64,000 nt of DNA from Geomonas oryzae (GTDB lineage: Bacteria; Desulfobacterota; Desulfuromonadia; Geobacterales; Geobacteraceae): assembly GCF_004117875.1 (NCBI RefSeq), contig NZ_RAHW01000001.1, forward strand, positions 248,001 through 312,000. Reading direction: 5' to 3'. A program made the position numbers and the translations under genes. The notes under the pieces were generated by a model. It searched no databases, was not told the origin of the DNA, and saw only the letters and a list, made by a program, of their open reading frames with translations. Every line of letters begins with the position of its first letter. Positions within the stretch are counted from its first letter, which is position 1. Of this stretch, positions 1-9,088 are shown piece after piece.

Positions 1-1
1 G

Positions 2-589
2 ATCGCAAACCTGAACAAGCTCCCCCACGGCGGCTACTGGTCCATCATCCTCGCCTCGGTCCCCTTCATGACCATTCTGATCTGGACCAGGGGGCAGCGG
101 GCGCTTTACAAGGCACTCAAGCCGCTCGACGTCGAGACCTTCCTCCTCTCCTACGAGCAGATCTTCTCCAAGGGACGCACCATCCCGGGCACGGGGCTCT
201 TCTTCACCCGTGAGTGGGCGGTGGTCCCCCCTTACGTGGTGCACTGCATCATCCGGAGCAACATCATCTACGAGCGCAACGTCTTCATCTCCATCATCAG
301 GACCGACGAGCCGTTCGGGGTCTCCTACAAGCTGACCGAGAAGCGCGGCAGCGGCCTTGATTCCTTCGAAATCTTCGCGGGGTACATGGAGGTGATCGAC
401 ATCGAGACCCTGCTCAAGAAGAACAACATCAACGAGAAGGTCATCTTCTACGGCGTGGAGGACATCACGACCCCCAACCCGATCTGGAAGATCTTCAACG
501 CCATCAAGAAACTGAGCCCGAACTTCGTGCAGTTCAACCAGCTTCCCGCAAGCAAACTGCAGGGCGTTCTGACCCGGGTGGAGATGTAA
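2..589 (+). CDS. kup: Kup-family potassium uptake protein, C-terminal part (5' end outside window)
   Basis: The reading frame is open from the first bases of the window and ends at 589, so the N-terminal membrane part lies upstream. The visible start reads NLNKLPHGGYW followed by a hydrophobic stretch and an RGQ motif, which is the hallmark end of the Kup (KT/HAK) membrane domain. The rest is the soluble C-terminal domain, with the family signatures PGTGLFFT and VPPYVVHCI. Kup proteins import potassium with protons across the inner membrane. A strong bidirectional terminator follows. Family assignment is confident; transport activity is inferred from the family. Confidence 0.9.
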   Translation: MANLNKLPHGGYWSIILASVPFMTILIWTRGQRALYKALKPLDVETFLLSYEQIFSKGRTIPGTGLFFTREWAVVPPYVVHCIIRSNIIYERNVFISIIRTDEPFGVSYKLTEKRGSGLDSFEIFAGYMEVIDIETLLKKNNINEKVIFYGVEDITTPNPIWKIFNAIKKLSPNFVQFNQLPASKLQGVLTRVEM

Positions 590-626
590 CTGTCCGCCCC
601 TCCACCAGCCGTCCATCCCAAAACAC

Positions 627-664
627 AAAAAGGGCCGCTTCCGTCACGGGAGCGGCCCTTTTCA
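627..664. terminator. Bidirectional intrinsic terminator
   Basis: An AAGGGCCGCT / AGCGGCCCTT stem with an 11-base loop (630-660) is flanked by A-rich sequence on the left and T-rich sequence on the right. It lies between the convergent ends of the kup gene and the 690-1031 gene, so it can serve both. Confidence 0.85.
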
Positions 665-689
665 CTTCGGTTGGGGATTCGACGCCTGA

Positions 690-1031
690 CTAGACAGCGT
701 CCAGCAGACTCCCCCAAGTATCCTTCATCTGGATGCGGTGCAGAGCGTTCACCCCCTGGACCTCGTAGATGATCTTCTCGGTCTCCTCCTGCGAGAGCCC
801 GACCTTGGGACGGACCCCCATCCAGTGGGTGGCCTGGCCGGAGGGGGACTCCAGCGGGCGGGGCAGCGGGGGGCCCGGTTTGTACTTCTTATCAACGAAA
901 ATGGCCGCTTCATACTGCTTGCCGTGCTTGACCAGGCAGATTTCCAGCAAAGCCCCCGTATTCTGCAGGACCCTATCGAGGATCACTTCCTGTACTTCCA
1001 TATCTTCCGGCATCTCGGTGTATTCGCTCAT
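690..1031 (-). CDS. Hypothetical protein, 113 aa
   Basis: A small acidic soluble protein that I do not recognise. It begins MSEYTEMPEDMEVQE, has no signal peptide or membrane segment, and contains the phrases KYKPGPPLPRP and THWMGVRPKVGLSQEE, which suggest a small alpha/beta domain with a proline-rich loop. GGAGAGGT lies just upstream of the ATG, so the start is credible. It is transcribed alone, convergent with the potassium transporter gene and sharing its terminator. A single cysteine (C33) argues against metal binding. No function is assigned. Confidence 0.7.
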   Translation of the reverse strand: MSEYTEMPEDMEVQEVILDRVLQNTGALLEICLVKHGKQYEAAIFVDKKYKPGPPLPRPLESPSGQATHWMGVRPKVGLSQEETEKIIYEVQGVNALHRIQMKDTWGSLLDAV

Positions 1032-1130
1032 GGCACCTCTCCATTCCCAGTGTTGGACGTTGTTCCTATTCTGACTCCATATCGGCCGATCACGGTCACA
1101 ACTTTAGGACTTTTGCCCCTCTCAGTGCGA

Positions 1131-1907
1131 CTATCTCCCACCGTCATTTTTCCCATTGGCGCCCAGGCGAAGCGTCACGACCAGGGGAAGATGGTCTGAA
1201 GCGACGGCAGTCAGCTTGGTGCGCGGGATCAGCTCGTTTTCCACGCTCAGGTCCGGCGAGATGAAGATGTGGTCGAACCTGACGATGGGCATGTTGCTCG
1301 GGAAAGTGAACTGGCGGTGCCCGAACTTCAGCCGCTCCTGCTCATCCTGCAGCGCGTTTCTGAGGCGCTTGTGGATGCTCCAGCTGGGCATGGCGTTGAA
1401 GTCGCCACACAAGACCACCGGGGCCCGGCACTCGGGATGGGCCAGCCAGTCTTCACCGGTAAGCACCTTCGCCTGGTAGTTGCGCTCCTGCGGGGTGAGC
1501 CCCAGGTGTGTGTTCACCAACTGCAGTTTCTGTCCGTTGACGTCGATCTCCACCCACATCGCGCCCCGCGGCACCATGGTCCGGTACCGGTTCTCCGGGT
1601 GCAGCCCCCCGGCCCGAACCAGCCGCATGGGAAACCGGCTGAAGACCACGTTGCCCCAACGCTCGCGCTCGAGGTTGTAGTGGACGTCCCTTCTTACCAC
1701 CAACGCCAACTCGTGCGCCAAATCCTGGCAAGCGCCGCCGATTTCGGGGCGGAAACGCGCCCCGGGAAGTTCCTGAAGAGCAACGATGTCGGGCTGGTAG
1801 GCTTCGATGACCTGTGCGATGCGCGCGGCTGAAGTGTGGCGATCATTGCCGGTCAGCCGGTGCACGTTGTAGGTCATGACGGTGAAGGTGCCATTGCTTT
1901 GGATCAT
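1131..1907 (-). CDS. Endonuclease/exonuclease/phosphatase (EEP) family protein
   Basis: The protein carries the EEP-fold motifs in order: MTYNVHRLTG at the N terminus, DIVALQELPG (metal-binding Glu), LVNTHLGLTP (catalytic His), LCGDFNAMPSW (Asp and Asn), FDHIFIS, and the closing SDHLPLVV His. This is a complete DNase I/Mg-dependent phosphodiesterase active site. Substrate cannot be told from sequence; relatives hydrolyse DNA, phosphoinositides or sphingomyelin. I chose the ATG at 1907 (MIQSNGTF) because AAGGGCGG sits about eight bases upstream; an ATG at 1943 and one at 1994 extend the frame but lack a ribosome site and a conserved context. No signal peptide is evident from the chosen start. 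Confidence 0.85.
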   Translation of the reverse strand: MIQSNGTFTVMTYNVHRLTGNDRHTSAARIAQVIEAYQPDIVALQELPGARFRPEIGGACQDLAHELALVVRRDVHYNLERERWGNVVFSRFPMRLVRAGGLHPENRYRTMVPRGAMWVEIDVNGQKLQLVNTHLGLTPQERNYQAKVLTGEDWLAHPECRAPVVLCGDFNAMPSWSIHKRLRNALQDEQERLKFGHRQFTFPSNMPIVRFDHIFISPDLSVENELIPRTKLTAVASDHLPLVVTLRLGANGKNDGGR

Positions 1908-2095
1908 ACGGACTGCCGCCCTTTCTAGTCGCGAGGGAGCCATAGGAAAAACAACGACAGGAATTATACCCGGTTTTCCGGGAGGCGCAGGCAAGAGGTG
2001 CGGGAACTTTCACTTTGGGAAAAACAACGGCAGATGATGCCGGTCAAACGTGTGGAAGAATGCCGCCGGGTTGGAGGAGGTTTCTCACCGTTGGG

Positions 2096-2452
2096 AAGGG
2101 GTCGCGCGCCGCGCGCAAAGGGTCTCGCACCGCGTGCAAAGGGTCTTGCACCGCGTGCAAAGGGTCTCGCACCGCGCGCAAAGGGTCTCGCACCGCGCGC
2201 AAAGGGTCTTGCACCGCGTGCAAAGGGTCTTGCACCGCGTGCAAAGGGTCTTGCACCGCGCGCAAAGGGTCTCGCACCGCGCGCAAAGGGTCTCGCACCG
2301 CGCGCAAAGGGTCTTGCACCGCGCGCAAAGGGTCTTGCACCGCGTGCAAAGGGTCTTGCACCGCGTGCAAAGGGTCTTGCACCGCGTGCAAAGGGTCTCG
2401 CACCGTGTGCAAGAGGTCTCGCGCCGCGTGCAAGGGGTCTCGCACGCGAAGT
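2096..2452. repeat. Tandem array of 17 x 21-bp dyad repeats (array 1)
   Basis: Seventeen direct 21-bp units abut without spacers. The unit is AAAGGGTCTYGCACCGCGYGC, with two C/T wobble positions that define subtypes; the first and the last two units are the most diverged, as in slippage-grown arrays. Units with T at both positions contain a perfect dyad, TTGCAC-N3-GTGCAA, so the dyads recur every two helical turns on one face of the DNA. It occupies most of the 1908-2466 gap between the EEP gene and the chemoreceptor stop codon; bases 1908-2095 hold nothing else I can identify. ORFs through it exist only because 21 is divisible by 3. Confidence 0.95.
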
Positions 2453-2466
2453 GTGGTGGTTGGCGC

Positions 2467-4929
2467 TTAAGAGGATGAAACGTCGAAGCGGTCGATCTCC
2501 TGCTGCAGCACCTCGATCTGGGCCGCCAGCGCCGACATGCTCTCGCCCAGCACCTTGACCGCGCCGAGGTTGCTCTCGGTGGCGCCCTTGATGCTCTCGA
2601 CCGCCGGCAGCACCAGGTCCGCCCCCCTGCTCTGCTCGTCGCACGCCTTCTGGATGTGGCGGATCATGTCGGTGATGTTCTCGGTTGAACTCGCGATAAA
2701 GTTCCCCACGTTGCTCTGTTCGCGCGTCGAATTCTTCACCTGTTCGGTCAGGGTCCTCATCTTCTCCACCGCGGAAAGAACCAGACTGCTTCCCTCTCCC
2801 TGCTCGCGCGTGGCGGTCGCGATCTGACGCACCATGGAGGTGACCTTTTCCGTCGTGTCCCTGATCATCATGCTGCCGCGCGCCTGTTCGCCGGTGGCGC
2901 GGGCGATGCCGTTGACCTGCTCGGTCGCCATCTGGACGCCGCTCACGATCTTCTCGAGCGCCTCGCCGGATTTCCTGGACAGCTCTTCCCCTTGGGCGAT
3001 GTTCTGTTCCGCCTGCGATATCGCAACCACCGCACGGTCGGTCTCCGCGAGAACCCCGTTCACCACATCGGCTATCTTGCGGGTCGAGGCGCTGGTCCTT
3101 TCCGCAAGCTGCTTGATCTCACCTGCCACGACCGCGAAGCCCTTGCCGTGCTCCCCGGCCTGGGCGGCGATGATGGCGGCGTTCAGCGCCAGAAGGTTGG
3201 TCTGCTCCGCAACGTCGTCGATGACGGAGAGGATCGCCCCGATATCACCGGCGCGCTGGGAAAGGTTCGCAATCACCTCGGAGGTGATGCGCGAGGATTG
3301 CCTGATGGCGTTGATGCCGAGGATGGTCGACTCCACCGCTCCCTTGCCGAACTCGGCATCCTGCTTCACAGACTCGGAGATCTTCACCGTGTTGAGTGCG
3401 TTCTTCTCCACCTCTTTTATGGTGCTGTCCATCTCGACGATGGAAGAGGAGTTGATGCTCGCCTCTTCGAGCAGGAGATCCGCGTTTCTTCCCACCTGCT
3501 TTATGGATGCAGCCATCTCGATGATGGCCGATCCCACCTCATCCACCTGGTGGGCGAGCGCCTCGGCGTTCAGGGCCACCTCCTCGACACTCGAAGCCAT
3601 CTCGAGAATCGACGACGAGCTCTCGGACGCCGACTGGGACAGCCCCTCGACGGCCTTCCCAACTCCCTTGATCGAGGAGGTTATCTGAGTCATGGCGCTG
3701 GAAGCTTCATGCACCGAGGAAGACTGCTGCTCGGCCGCTCCCATAACGGTGCTCGAGACCTGCACCAGGTTGCCTGAGACTGCTCCAAGCTCGTCGCTGG
3801 AGACGTTCACCTGCCGCACCATAAGCGCAAGCTTCTCGGTCATGGTATTGAAGTCGGCGGCAAGCTCGCCTATCTCATCCTGGGTGTCCACCTGAAGGCG
3901 CTTGTTGAGGTCCCAGTCCGTGGTCACGGAGACGATGTGCTTCTTGAGGGTCTCGAAGAGAGCGATGCTCGGTTTTAGCGACAGGTAAAGAAAGGTAACA
4001 CCGGCCAAGAGAATGGCGATGAAGATACCCATCTGGGCCGCCACCCCCTTCCACATCGTGGCGAACAGGGGACCGATTTCCTTGTGCGAGAAAAGTACCC
4101 CCACGGTCTCACCGGATGCGTCCTTGACCGGCCCGATGCCGACCAGGTACTTGCCCCCCTTGTAGGAGATGATGGCGAGTTGCGGCTCCTTGAGCGCCTG
4201 GGTCATTTCCGGAGCGAGCTGGGCGGCGATCCCCAAGGCCACTTCCTTCTGAGTCGGGTAAAGGATGCGGAAGTTCCCTGACTGCTCGGTCTTGACGTCG
4301 GTCCCTTTGCTCTTCAGGAAATCGTTGGTGAGAAAGAGGCTCATCTCTTTCCCGGTGATCTGCTTCATCTGCTGGAAGACATGGTCGATCTCTTCGGCGA
4401 CCTCCATGTACCCCAGCGCCCTTCCCTGGTAGGAGACCGGTTTCACGCAGCGCAAGGAGAAGAAGTTCTTGCCCATCTCCAGGCCCCACGCCATCTGTTT
4501 GGTCGCCTGCGCCTTCAGGAAGGTCTCCCGCTTCAGGATGTCACCGTCCTGCTCGGGCTTGTGAGCCCGCAAAAGCACCTTGCCGTCGGGCTGTATGAAA
4601 TACATGTGCGTTATGTTGTTGTTCTGTTTGATCTCGCCGAAGATGGGCTTCGCCACGGCGAGCAGTGCGTCCTTGTTGCCGGCGGCAAACGGGGCGAGCA
4701 GAACGTCGAGCCGGTCCAGTCCCGTGTGGGCCCTTGCGAGTCCCTCGGCGTCCCCCTTCAGGATCGCTTCGAATAGGCGGCCGTTGTTGCTGGCCTCGTC
4801 TTTGAGCCCCTCCCGCATCTGGTGCATCTGGTATTGGTAGGCGAAGATTCCTAGGATGGTGATGCTTGCAAGACAGAGAGAGACAACGGATACTATGACG
4901 CGCTTCTTGATGGACCACATGGCAAACAT
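2467..4929 (-). CDS. Methyl-accepting chemotaxis protein with periplasmic Cache-type sensor
   Basis: An 820-aa transmembrane chemoreceptor. One membrane helix lies near residues 8-30, then a long periplasmic domain (about 31-295) with the Cache/PDC-like phrase [19 protein letters not shown], a second membrane helix near 300-320, a HAMP segment ([20 protein letters not shown]) and a long signalling domain. The hairpin tip reads [20 protein letters not shown], close to the MCP consensus though Ile replaces the usual Glu of AIEAARAGE. No C-terminal CheR/CheB pentapeptide is present. The ATG at 4929 is preferred: GGGAG precedes it by five bases, whereas the ATGs at 4953 and 4920 are poorly placed. 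The ligand is unknown. A weak FliA-like promoter lies upstream. Confidence 0.93.
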   Translation of the reverse strand: MFAMWSIKKRVIVSVVSLCLASITILGIFAYQYQMHQMREGLKDEASNNGRLFEAILKGDAEGLARAHTGLDRLDVLLAPFAAGNKDALLAVAKPIFGEIKQNNNITHMYFIQPDGKVLLRAHKPEQDGDILKRETFLKAQATKQMAWGLEMGKNFFSLRCVKPVSYQGRALGYMEVAEEIDHVFQQMKQITGKEMSLFLTNDFLKSKGTDVKTEQSGNFRILYPTQKEVALGIAAQLAPEMTQALKEPQLAIISYKGGKYLVGIGPVKDASGETVGVLFSHKEIGPLFATMWKGVAAQMGIFIAILLAGVTFLYLSLKPSIALFETLKKHIVSVTTDWDLNKRLQVDTQDEIGELAADFNTMTEKLALMVRQVNVSSDELGAVSGNLVQVSSTVMGAAEQQSSSVHEASSAMTQITSSIKGVGKAVEGLSQSASESSSSILEMASSVEEVALNAEALAHQVDEVGSAIIEMAASIKQVGRNADLLLEEASINSSSIVEMDSTIKEVEKNALNTVKISESVKQDAEFGKGAVESTILGINAIRQSSRITSEVIANLSQRAGDIGAILSVIDDVAEQTNLLALNAAIIAAQAGEHGKGFAVVAGEIKQLAERTSASTRKIADVVNGVLAETDRAVVAISQAEQNIAQGEELSRKSGEALEKIVSGVQMATEQVNGIARATGEQARGSMMIRDTTEKVTSMVRQIATATREQGEGSSLVLSAVEKMRTLTEQVKNSTREQSNVGNFIASSTENITDMIRHIQKACDEQSRGADLVLPAVESIKGATESNLGAVKVLGESMSALAAQIEVLQQEIDRFDVSSS

Positions 4930-4987
4930 ATTACTCCCGGCAACGCATTGCATTTCATAATATTCCTACAAGAATTAGTTATATATC

Positions 4988-5014
4988 TTATTCGCTTGCA
5001 AGAGAAAAGGGTTA
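4988..5014 (-). promoter_or_regulatory. Weak sigma-28-like promoter for the chemoreceptor
   Basis: On the minus strand TAACCCTT, 11 bases, then GCGAATAA resembles the FliA consensus TAAAGTTT-N11-GCCGATAA, with three mismatches in the -35 half and two in the -10 half. Spacing is right and the target is a typical FliA-regulated gene, but the match is poor. Confidence 0.3.
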
Positions 5015-5113
5015 AAACAACGTTGGCTGTGATTTAGATCGCTTTATCTGCATTTAAGAGAGCAATAAAGGCTCATATCACGTCCGCCCCCGACACAGCG
5101 CTTGTACACGCTG

Positions 5114-5141
5114 TTGACGCGGAGCCAACTGACACTATGAT
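5114..5141 (+). promoter_or_regulatory. Sigma-70-type promoter for the hydrolase-OsmC gene
   Basis: TTGACG at 5114-5119, a 16-base spacer and TATGAT at 5136-5141 lie about 40 bases before the start codon of the downstream gene. Confidence 0.6.
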
Positions 5142-5183
5142 TGCTATCTTGTAGACCGCAACGTACCTGAAAGGAGTTTTCCC

Positions 5184-6413
5184 ATGAACACCAAGAAGGT
5201 TACCTTTACCAACAGCAGCGGTTTTGAGCTTGCAGCCCGCCTGGAACTACCCGAGGGGGAACCGCCGGTTGCCTACGCCATCTTCGCACATTGCTTCACC
5301 TGTTCTAAGAACATAAAGGCGGCGGTGAACATCAGCCGCTCCATGAGCAGCCGGCGCATCGCGGTCCTGCGCTTCGATTTCACCGGCCTTGGGGAGAGTG
5401 AAGGCGACTTTTCGAGCACCACGTTCACCACCCAGGTGAGCGACCTCGTTGCGGCTGCACGGTTCCTTGAAAGCGAGTACCAGGCGCCGAGCCTGCTGGT
5501 AGGGCACTCCCTGGGAGGTGCCGCAGTCCTTGTGGCAGCATCCGAGATACCTTCGGCGGCCGCGGTCGTCACCATCGCCGCCCCCTACAACCCGGCCCAT
5601 CTGCGCAGACTGCTCGGCGACTCCGCGGAGGAGATCGAGCGGCAGGGCGAGGCAACCGTGCACTTGGGCGAGAACTACTTCAACATCCGCAAGGAGCTTC
5701 TCGACGACCTTGAGAGGCAGCGCCCGGCCGAGACGCTGGCGCAGCTCAAAGGGGCGCTCCTCGTCATGCACTCTCCCGCGGACAGCATCGTTCAGATCGA
5801 AAACGCCACCCAGATTTTCCAGGCCGCGCGGCACCCGAAGAGCTTCATCTCACTTGGTGAGGCCGACCATCTCTTGTCCGACGCCGCCGACTCGAGGTAC
5901 GCAGGCGAGGTCATCGCCAGTTGGGCCGCACGGTACCTGGACGTGGTCGACCGGGAGCCGATGGCGCAACCCGACTTCCAGGCCGCCGACAACCGCGTAA
6001 CCGCAAGGACGGGAGAGGAGGGGTTCCGCACCGAGATCTCCGCAAACGGTTTCAGCCTCGTCGCGGACGAGCCGGTGAGCTACGGCGGCACCAACGAGGG
6101 ACCGTCCCCCTACGAATTGCTCATGTCCGCCCTCGGAGCGTGCACCACCATGACGGTGCAGATGTACGCCCGACGCAAGGGGTGGCCGCTTGGCGAAGCC
6201 CTGGTGCGTCTGGCCCATCACAAAATCCACGCCGAGGACTGCCGCGACTGCGAGTCGCAGGACAGGCGCATCGACAAGTTCACCCGCGAACTGGAGCTCA
6301 TCGGCGACCTGGACCAGGACCAGCGTCAGAAGCTCCTGGAGATCGCCGAGAAGTGCCCGGTGCACCGCACCCTGACAAGCGAGATCCGCGTCGACACCAC
6401 GCTGAAGGAGTAG
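5184..6413 (+). CDS. Alpha/beta-hydrolase fused to OsmC-type peroxidase domain
   Basis: A 409-aa two-domain protein. Residues about 1-250 form an alpha/beta-hydrolase: FAHCFTCSKN near the oxyanion region, nucleophile elbow GHSLGGAA, an Asp in SPADSIV and the His of EADHLL. Residues about 265-409 form an OsmC/Ohr-like domain with GPSPYELLMSALGACTTMTV (first reactive Cys) and EKCPVHRTL (second Cys). OsmC proteins reduce organic hydroperoxides through this Cys pair; the hydrolase may release the substrate acid, for instance from peroxidised lipid esters (inference). This fusion is a known architecture. AAGGAG precedes the ATG. It stands alone between a chemoreceptor and a motility peptide gene. 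Confidence 0.9.
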   Translation: MNTKKVTFTNSSGFELAARLELPEGEPPVAYAIFAHCFTCSKNIKAAVNISRSMSSRRIAVLRFDFTGLGESEGDFSSTTFTTQVSDLVAAARFLESEYQAPSLLVGHSLGGAAVLVAASEIPSAAAVVTIAAPYNPAHLRRLLGDSAEEIERQGEATVHLGENYFNIRKELLDDLERQRPAETLAQLKGALLVMHSPADSIVQIENATQIFQAARHPKSFISLGEADHLLSDAADSRYAGEVIASWAARYLDVVDREPMAQPDFQAADNRVTARTGEEGFRTEISANGFSLVADEPVSYGGTNEGPSPYELLMSALGACTTMTVQMYARRKGWPLGEALVRLAHHKIHAEDCRDCESQDRRIDKFTRELELIGDLDQDQRQKLLEIAEKCPVHRTLTSEIRVDTTLKE

Positions 6414-6429
6414 TAGAATCAGGTTTTCC

Positions 6430-6456
6430 TAAAGCTTCCGCAGTCCGGGCCGATAA
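6430..6456 (+). promoter_or_regulatory. Near-consensus sigma-28 (FliA) promoter
   Basis: TAAAGCTT at 6430-6437, exactly 11 bases, then a perfect GCCGATAA at 6449-6456. The only mismatch to TAAAGTTT-N11-GCCGATAA is one base. The start codon follows 44 bases later, and the encoded peptide resembles a motility protein, which supports the call. Confidence 0.85.
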
Positions 6457-6499
6457 GTGGTTGCAACGGCCGAGGTAGACTAGGCAGGAGGTAAGAATC

Positions 6500-6676
6500 A
6501 TGGATGTAAGCACCATAGCAGCCGCCCAGGTAGCAAACGCCGCATCAGTCACGCAACAGGCCATCACCATGGAACTGGTCAAAAACGCAGCCGCCGCCCA
6601 GATGCAGATGGCGAACATACTGGCCCAGCAGGCGACGGCGGTGAACCCTCAGGAAGGTTTTTCCACCTACGCCTGA
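6500..6676 (+). CDS. YjfB-like putative motility protein, 58 aa
   Basis: A small Ala/Gln/Met-rich amphipathic helical peptide starting MDVSTIAAAQVANAASVTQQ and continuing ITMELVKNAAAAQMQMANIL. This matches the character of the YjfB-type putative motility family (short proteins starting MD-[IV]-xx-[IL]AxA, with a central xxLxKxA heptad), although overall identity cannot be measured here. AGGAGGT precedes the ATG. The clear FliA promoter just upstream independently places it in the late flagellar regulon. The molecular role of the family is unknown. Confidence 0.75.
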   Translation: MDVSTIAAAQVANAASVTQQAITMELVKNAAAAQMQMANILAQQATAVNPQEGFSTYA

Positions 6677-6701
6677 GCCACCCAGCAGCCAACCCAAACA
6701 G

Positions 6702-6733
6702 GACGGGCCGGAGGGAATTCCCTCCGGCCCGTC
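6702..6733. terminator. Bidirectional terminator hairpin
   Basis: A perfect 14-bp stem, GACGGGCCGGAGGG paired with CCCTCCGGCCCGTC around an AATT loop, followed by CGCCTTTT on the plus strand. It separates the convergent ends of the motility peptide gene and the Feo operon. Confidence 0.85.
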
Positions 6734-6747
6734 GCCTTTTCAACCCG

Positions 6748-6873
6748 TTACTTCTTGCAGCAGCTCCCACCTTCGCAACCGCAGCACCCCTTCTTCTTCC
6801 AAAGCGTCGCATAAAGGATGTAGCATGCCCCGGCGACGATGACGGCCGCGATGATCACGTCTGCAACTCCCAC
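6748..6873 (-). CDS. FeoB-associated Cys-rich membrane protein, 41 aa
   Basis: A 41-aa peptide with one membrane helix (DVIIAAVIVAGACYILYATL) followed by a positively charged, Cys-rich tail, WKKKGCCGCEGGSCCKK. This is the known architecture of the small FeoB-associated Cys-rich proteins that follow FeoB in many bacteria; the cysteines may handle Fe(II) at the inner face of the transporter (inference). The start is a GTG one base after the FeoB stop; its ribosome site GGAGG lies inside the feoB coding end, so translation is likely coupled. Confidence 0.88.
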   Translation of the reverse strand: MGVADVIIAAVIVAGACYILYATLWKKKGCCGCEGGSCCKK

Positions 6874-6874
6874 G

Positions 6875-9088
6875 TCAACCTCCCAATCCCAGGAGACGTC
6901 CCCCCTGGTAGACTATCAGCGCCGCCCCCCAGGCGAGCGCCGTCTGGTACAAAAGCCCCACGCCGGCCCACTTCCAGGTGCCGAACTCCTGTCGCATCGC
7001 CGCGATGGCAACCACGCAAGGCATGTACAGCAGCACGAACACCATGAAGGCGTACGACGTAAGTGGTGTGAAGGCCCCCTGGATCGCCAACTTCAACCCG
7101 CCGCGGTCCTCCTCCTTTTCTTCCGGCTGGGGGAGGTAGAGAAGCGTCTTCACCGCCTTCACCGAAGCCTCCCCGAAGGAAGTGACTACCTCCTTCAGAT
7201 CTTCCTGCAGGGTGGGAATCTCCTTCTTCTCCTCGCCGTGCTTGGGCGCGTAGATCTCGCCCATGGTCCCGACGACGATCTCTTTAGCGATGACGCCGGT
7301 GATGAGCGAGGACGCCGCCTCCCAGGTGCCGAAGCCGACCGGCTCGAAGATGGGGGCCACCGCGGCGCCCGCCTGGCCGAGGTAGGAATCGCGCTTGTGT
7401 TCGACGCCCCAGGGGAGGTTCAGAAGGAACCAGACGAGGACCGAGACGGCAAAGATGTAGGTGCCCGCCTTGAAGAGGAAGTGCTTCCCCTTCTCCCAGG
7501 TGTGCACGCACAGACTGCTGAAGGAAGGCATGCGGTAAGGCGGCAGCTCCATGATGAACATGGGCGCCTCGCCCCGGAAGAGGGTCCGCTTGAAGACGAG
7601 CCCCATGAGCACCGCGAGCAGGATACCCATGATGTAGAGGGACCAGATCACCGTGCTCGAGTTGTTCGGAAAGAAGATCCCGACGAAGAGCACGTAAACC
7701 GGCAGGCGCGCGCCGCAGGACATGAGCGGCACGAGGAGCGCGGTCAGCACCTTGTCCTTCGGGTTCTCAAGGGTGCGCGTCGCGTAGATCCCCGGCACGT
7801 TGCAGCCGAAACCGAGCAGCATCGGGATGAAGGATTTCCCGTGCAGACCGATGGAATGCATGGTGCGGTCCATGACGAAGGCGGCGCGGGCCATGTAGCC
7901 GCTACCTTCCAGGAAGGTGATGAAGAACATCATGGCGAAGATGACCGGCACGAACACCAGCACGGAGCCGACCCCGGCGATGACGCCGTCGTTCACCAGC
8001 GATACGGTCCAGTCCGGCGCCCCCAAGGGGGTCAGGATGGCGGAGGCCCAGCGCTTGAAGGGTCCGTCGGTCATCGCCCCGATCCACTCGCCGAACGGCG
8101 CGGAGAGATCGAAGGTCAACTTGAACAAAAGCCACATGGCGGCCATGAAGATCGGGATGCCGAGAAAGCGGTTCAGCACGATGCGGTCGATCTTCTCGGT
8201 AAGCTCGGTCTGGCGCAGCTCCGGTTTCTCCAGGATCTCCCGCGTGAGCCCGGAGGCGAGCGAGTAACGGACGTCGGCCATGATCGACTCGATGTCCTCG
8301 CCGTGGGCGCGCTTCAGATGGTGCAGCGCCTCTTCCAGGAAGCCCTGGTCTGGAAGGTTCACCTTTTCCAGCACCTGGCCGTCCTGCTCCATGATCTTCA
8401 AAAGGAGCCAGCGCTTCGGGTAACGCTCCAGGAGAGACGGGTAGTTCCGCTCCAGCGCCTCGGCCACGTAATCGGCGGCGGTCTCCACGTCCTCGCCGTA
8501 GGAGAGTTTCCTTGGAGCACGGCCCGCGCCGGCGTCCGCAACGTCCAGCACGCGCTTGAGCAACTCGTCCAGACCAGTCTTCTTGGTGGCAGAGGTGGGG
8601 ACGACGGCGACGCCGAGCATCTCCTCGATTCCCTTCACGTCGATCCGGTACCCCTTCTCCTGCGCCTCGTCGTAGATGTTGAGCGCCATGACAACCGGGA
8701 TGCCGAGTTCCATGATCTGCACGGTGAGGTAGAGGTTGCGCTCCAGGTTGGTCGCGTCGACGACGTTGACGATCAGGTCGGGACGCTCGTGCACCAGGTA
8801 GTCGCGGGCGACGATCTCCTCCTGGGAGTAGGGAGAGAGCGAATAGGTGCCGGGGAGATCGACGAGACGGATCTTCCTGCCGCCGAACTCGAAGAGCGCC
8901 TCCTTCTTCTCTACCGTAACGCCCGCCCAGTTGCCTACGTGAAGTCGTGTACCCGCGATGGCGTTGATGAGGGTGGACTTCCCGGAGTTCGGGTTCCCGG
9001 CAACCGCCACGGTGATGGTGCGCGCCACTGCCGGAGTGCCGCCTGCCGCCTGTTCGTCGTCCTTGTACTTAAGCTGCGTGTTGCTCAC
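6875..9088 (-). CDS. feoB: Ferrous iron transporter FeoB
   Basis: A 737-aa inner-membrane Fe(II) transporter with a cytoplasmic G protein at its N terminus. G1 is GNPNSGKS (31-38), G3 DLPG (77-80) and G4 NIYD (137-140). A helical guanine-dissociation-inhibitor-like region follows, then the polytopic membrane core with the two conserved gate motifs GFGCNVPGIYATRT and SCGARLPVYVLF. The stop overlaps the next small gene's ribosome site, and its ATG overlaps the end of feoA by four bases, so feoA-feoB-Cys-rich peptide form one translation-coupled unit. Length and motifs are complete. Confidence 0.97.
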   Translation of the reverse strand: MSNTQLKYKDDEQAAGGTPAVARTITVAVAGNPNSGKSTLINAIAGTRLHVGNWAGVTVEKKEALFEFGGRKIRLVDLPGTYSLSPYSQEEIVARDYLVHERPDLIVNVVDATNLERNLYLTVQIMELGIPVVMALNIYDEAQEKGYRIDVKGIEEMLGVAVVPTSATKKTGLDELLKRVLDVADAGAGRAPRKLSYGEDVETAADYVAEALERNYPSLLERYPKRWLLLKIMEQDGQVLEKVNLPDQGFLEEALHHLKRAHGEDIESIMADVRYSLASGLTREILEKPELRQTELTEKIDRIVLNRFLGIPIFMAAMWLLFKLTFDLSAPFGEWIGAMTDGPFKRWASAILTPLGAPDWTVSLVNDGVIAGVGSVLVFVPVIFAMMFFITFLEGSGYMARAAFVMDRTMHSIGLHGKSFIPMLLGFGCNVPGIYATRTLENPKDKVLTALLVPLMSCGARLPVYVLFVGIFFPNNSSTVIWSLYIMGILLAVLMGLVFKRTLFRGEAPMFIMELPPYRMPSFSSLCVHTWEKGKHFLFKAGTYIFAVSVLVWFLLNLPWGVEHKRDSYLGQAGAAVAPIFEPVGFGTWEAASSLITGVIAKEIVVGTMGEIYAPKHGEEKKEIPTLQEDLKEVVTSFGEASVKAVKTLLYLPQPEEKEEDRGGLKLAIQGAFTPLTSYAFMVFVLLYMPCVVAIAAMRQEFGTWKWAGVGLLYQTALAWGAALIVYQGGRLLGLGG

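Noticed and set aside
2096..2452. CRISPR array
   Set aside because: Units abut with no spacers, and no cas gene is near.
1964..2644. Several long ORFs on both strands through the 2.1-kb array (GARPFAR-type repeats)
   Set aside because: The 21-bp unit is divisible by three and has few stop triplets, so most frames stay open; no ribosome site or non-repeat domain supports a protein.
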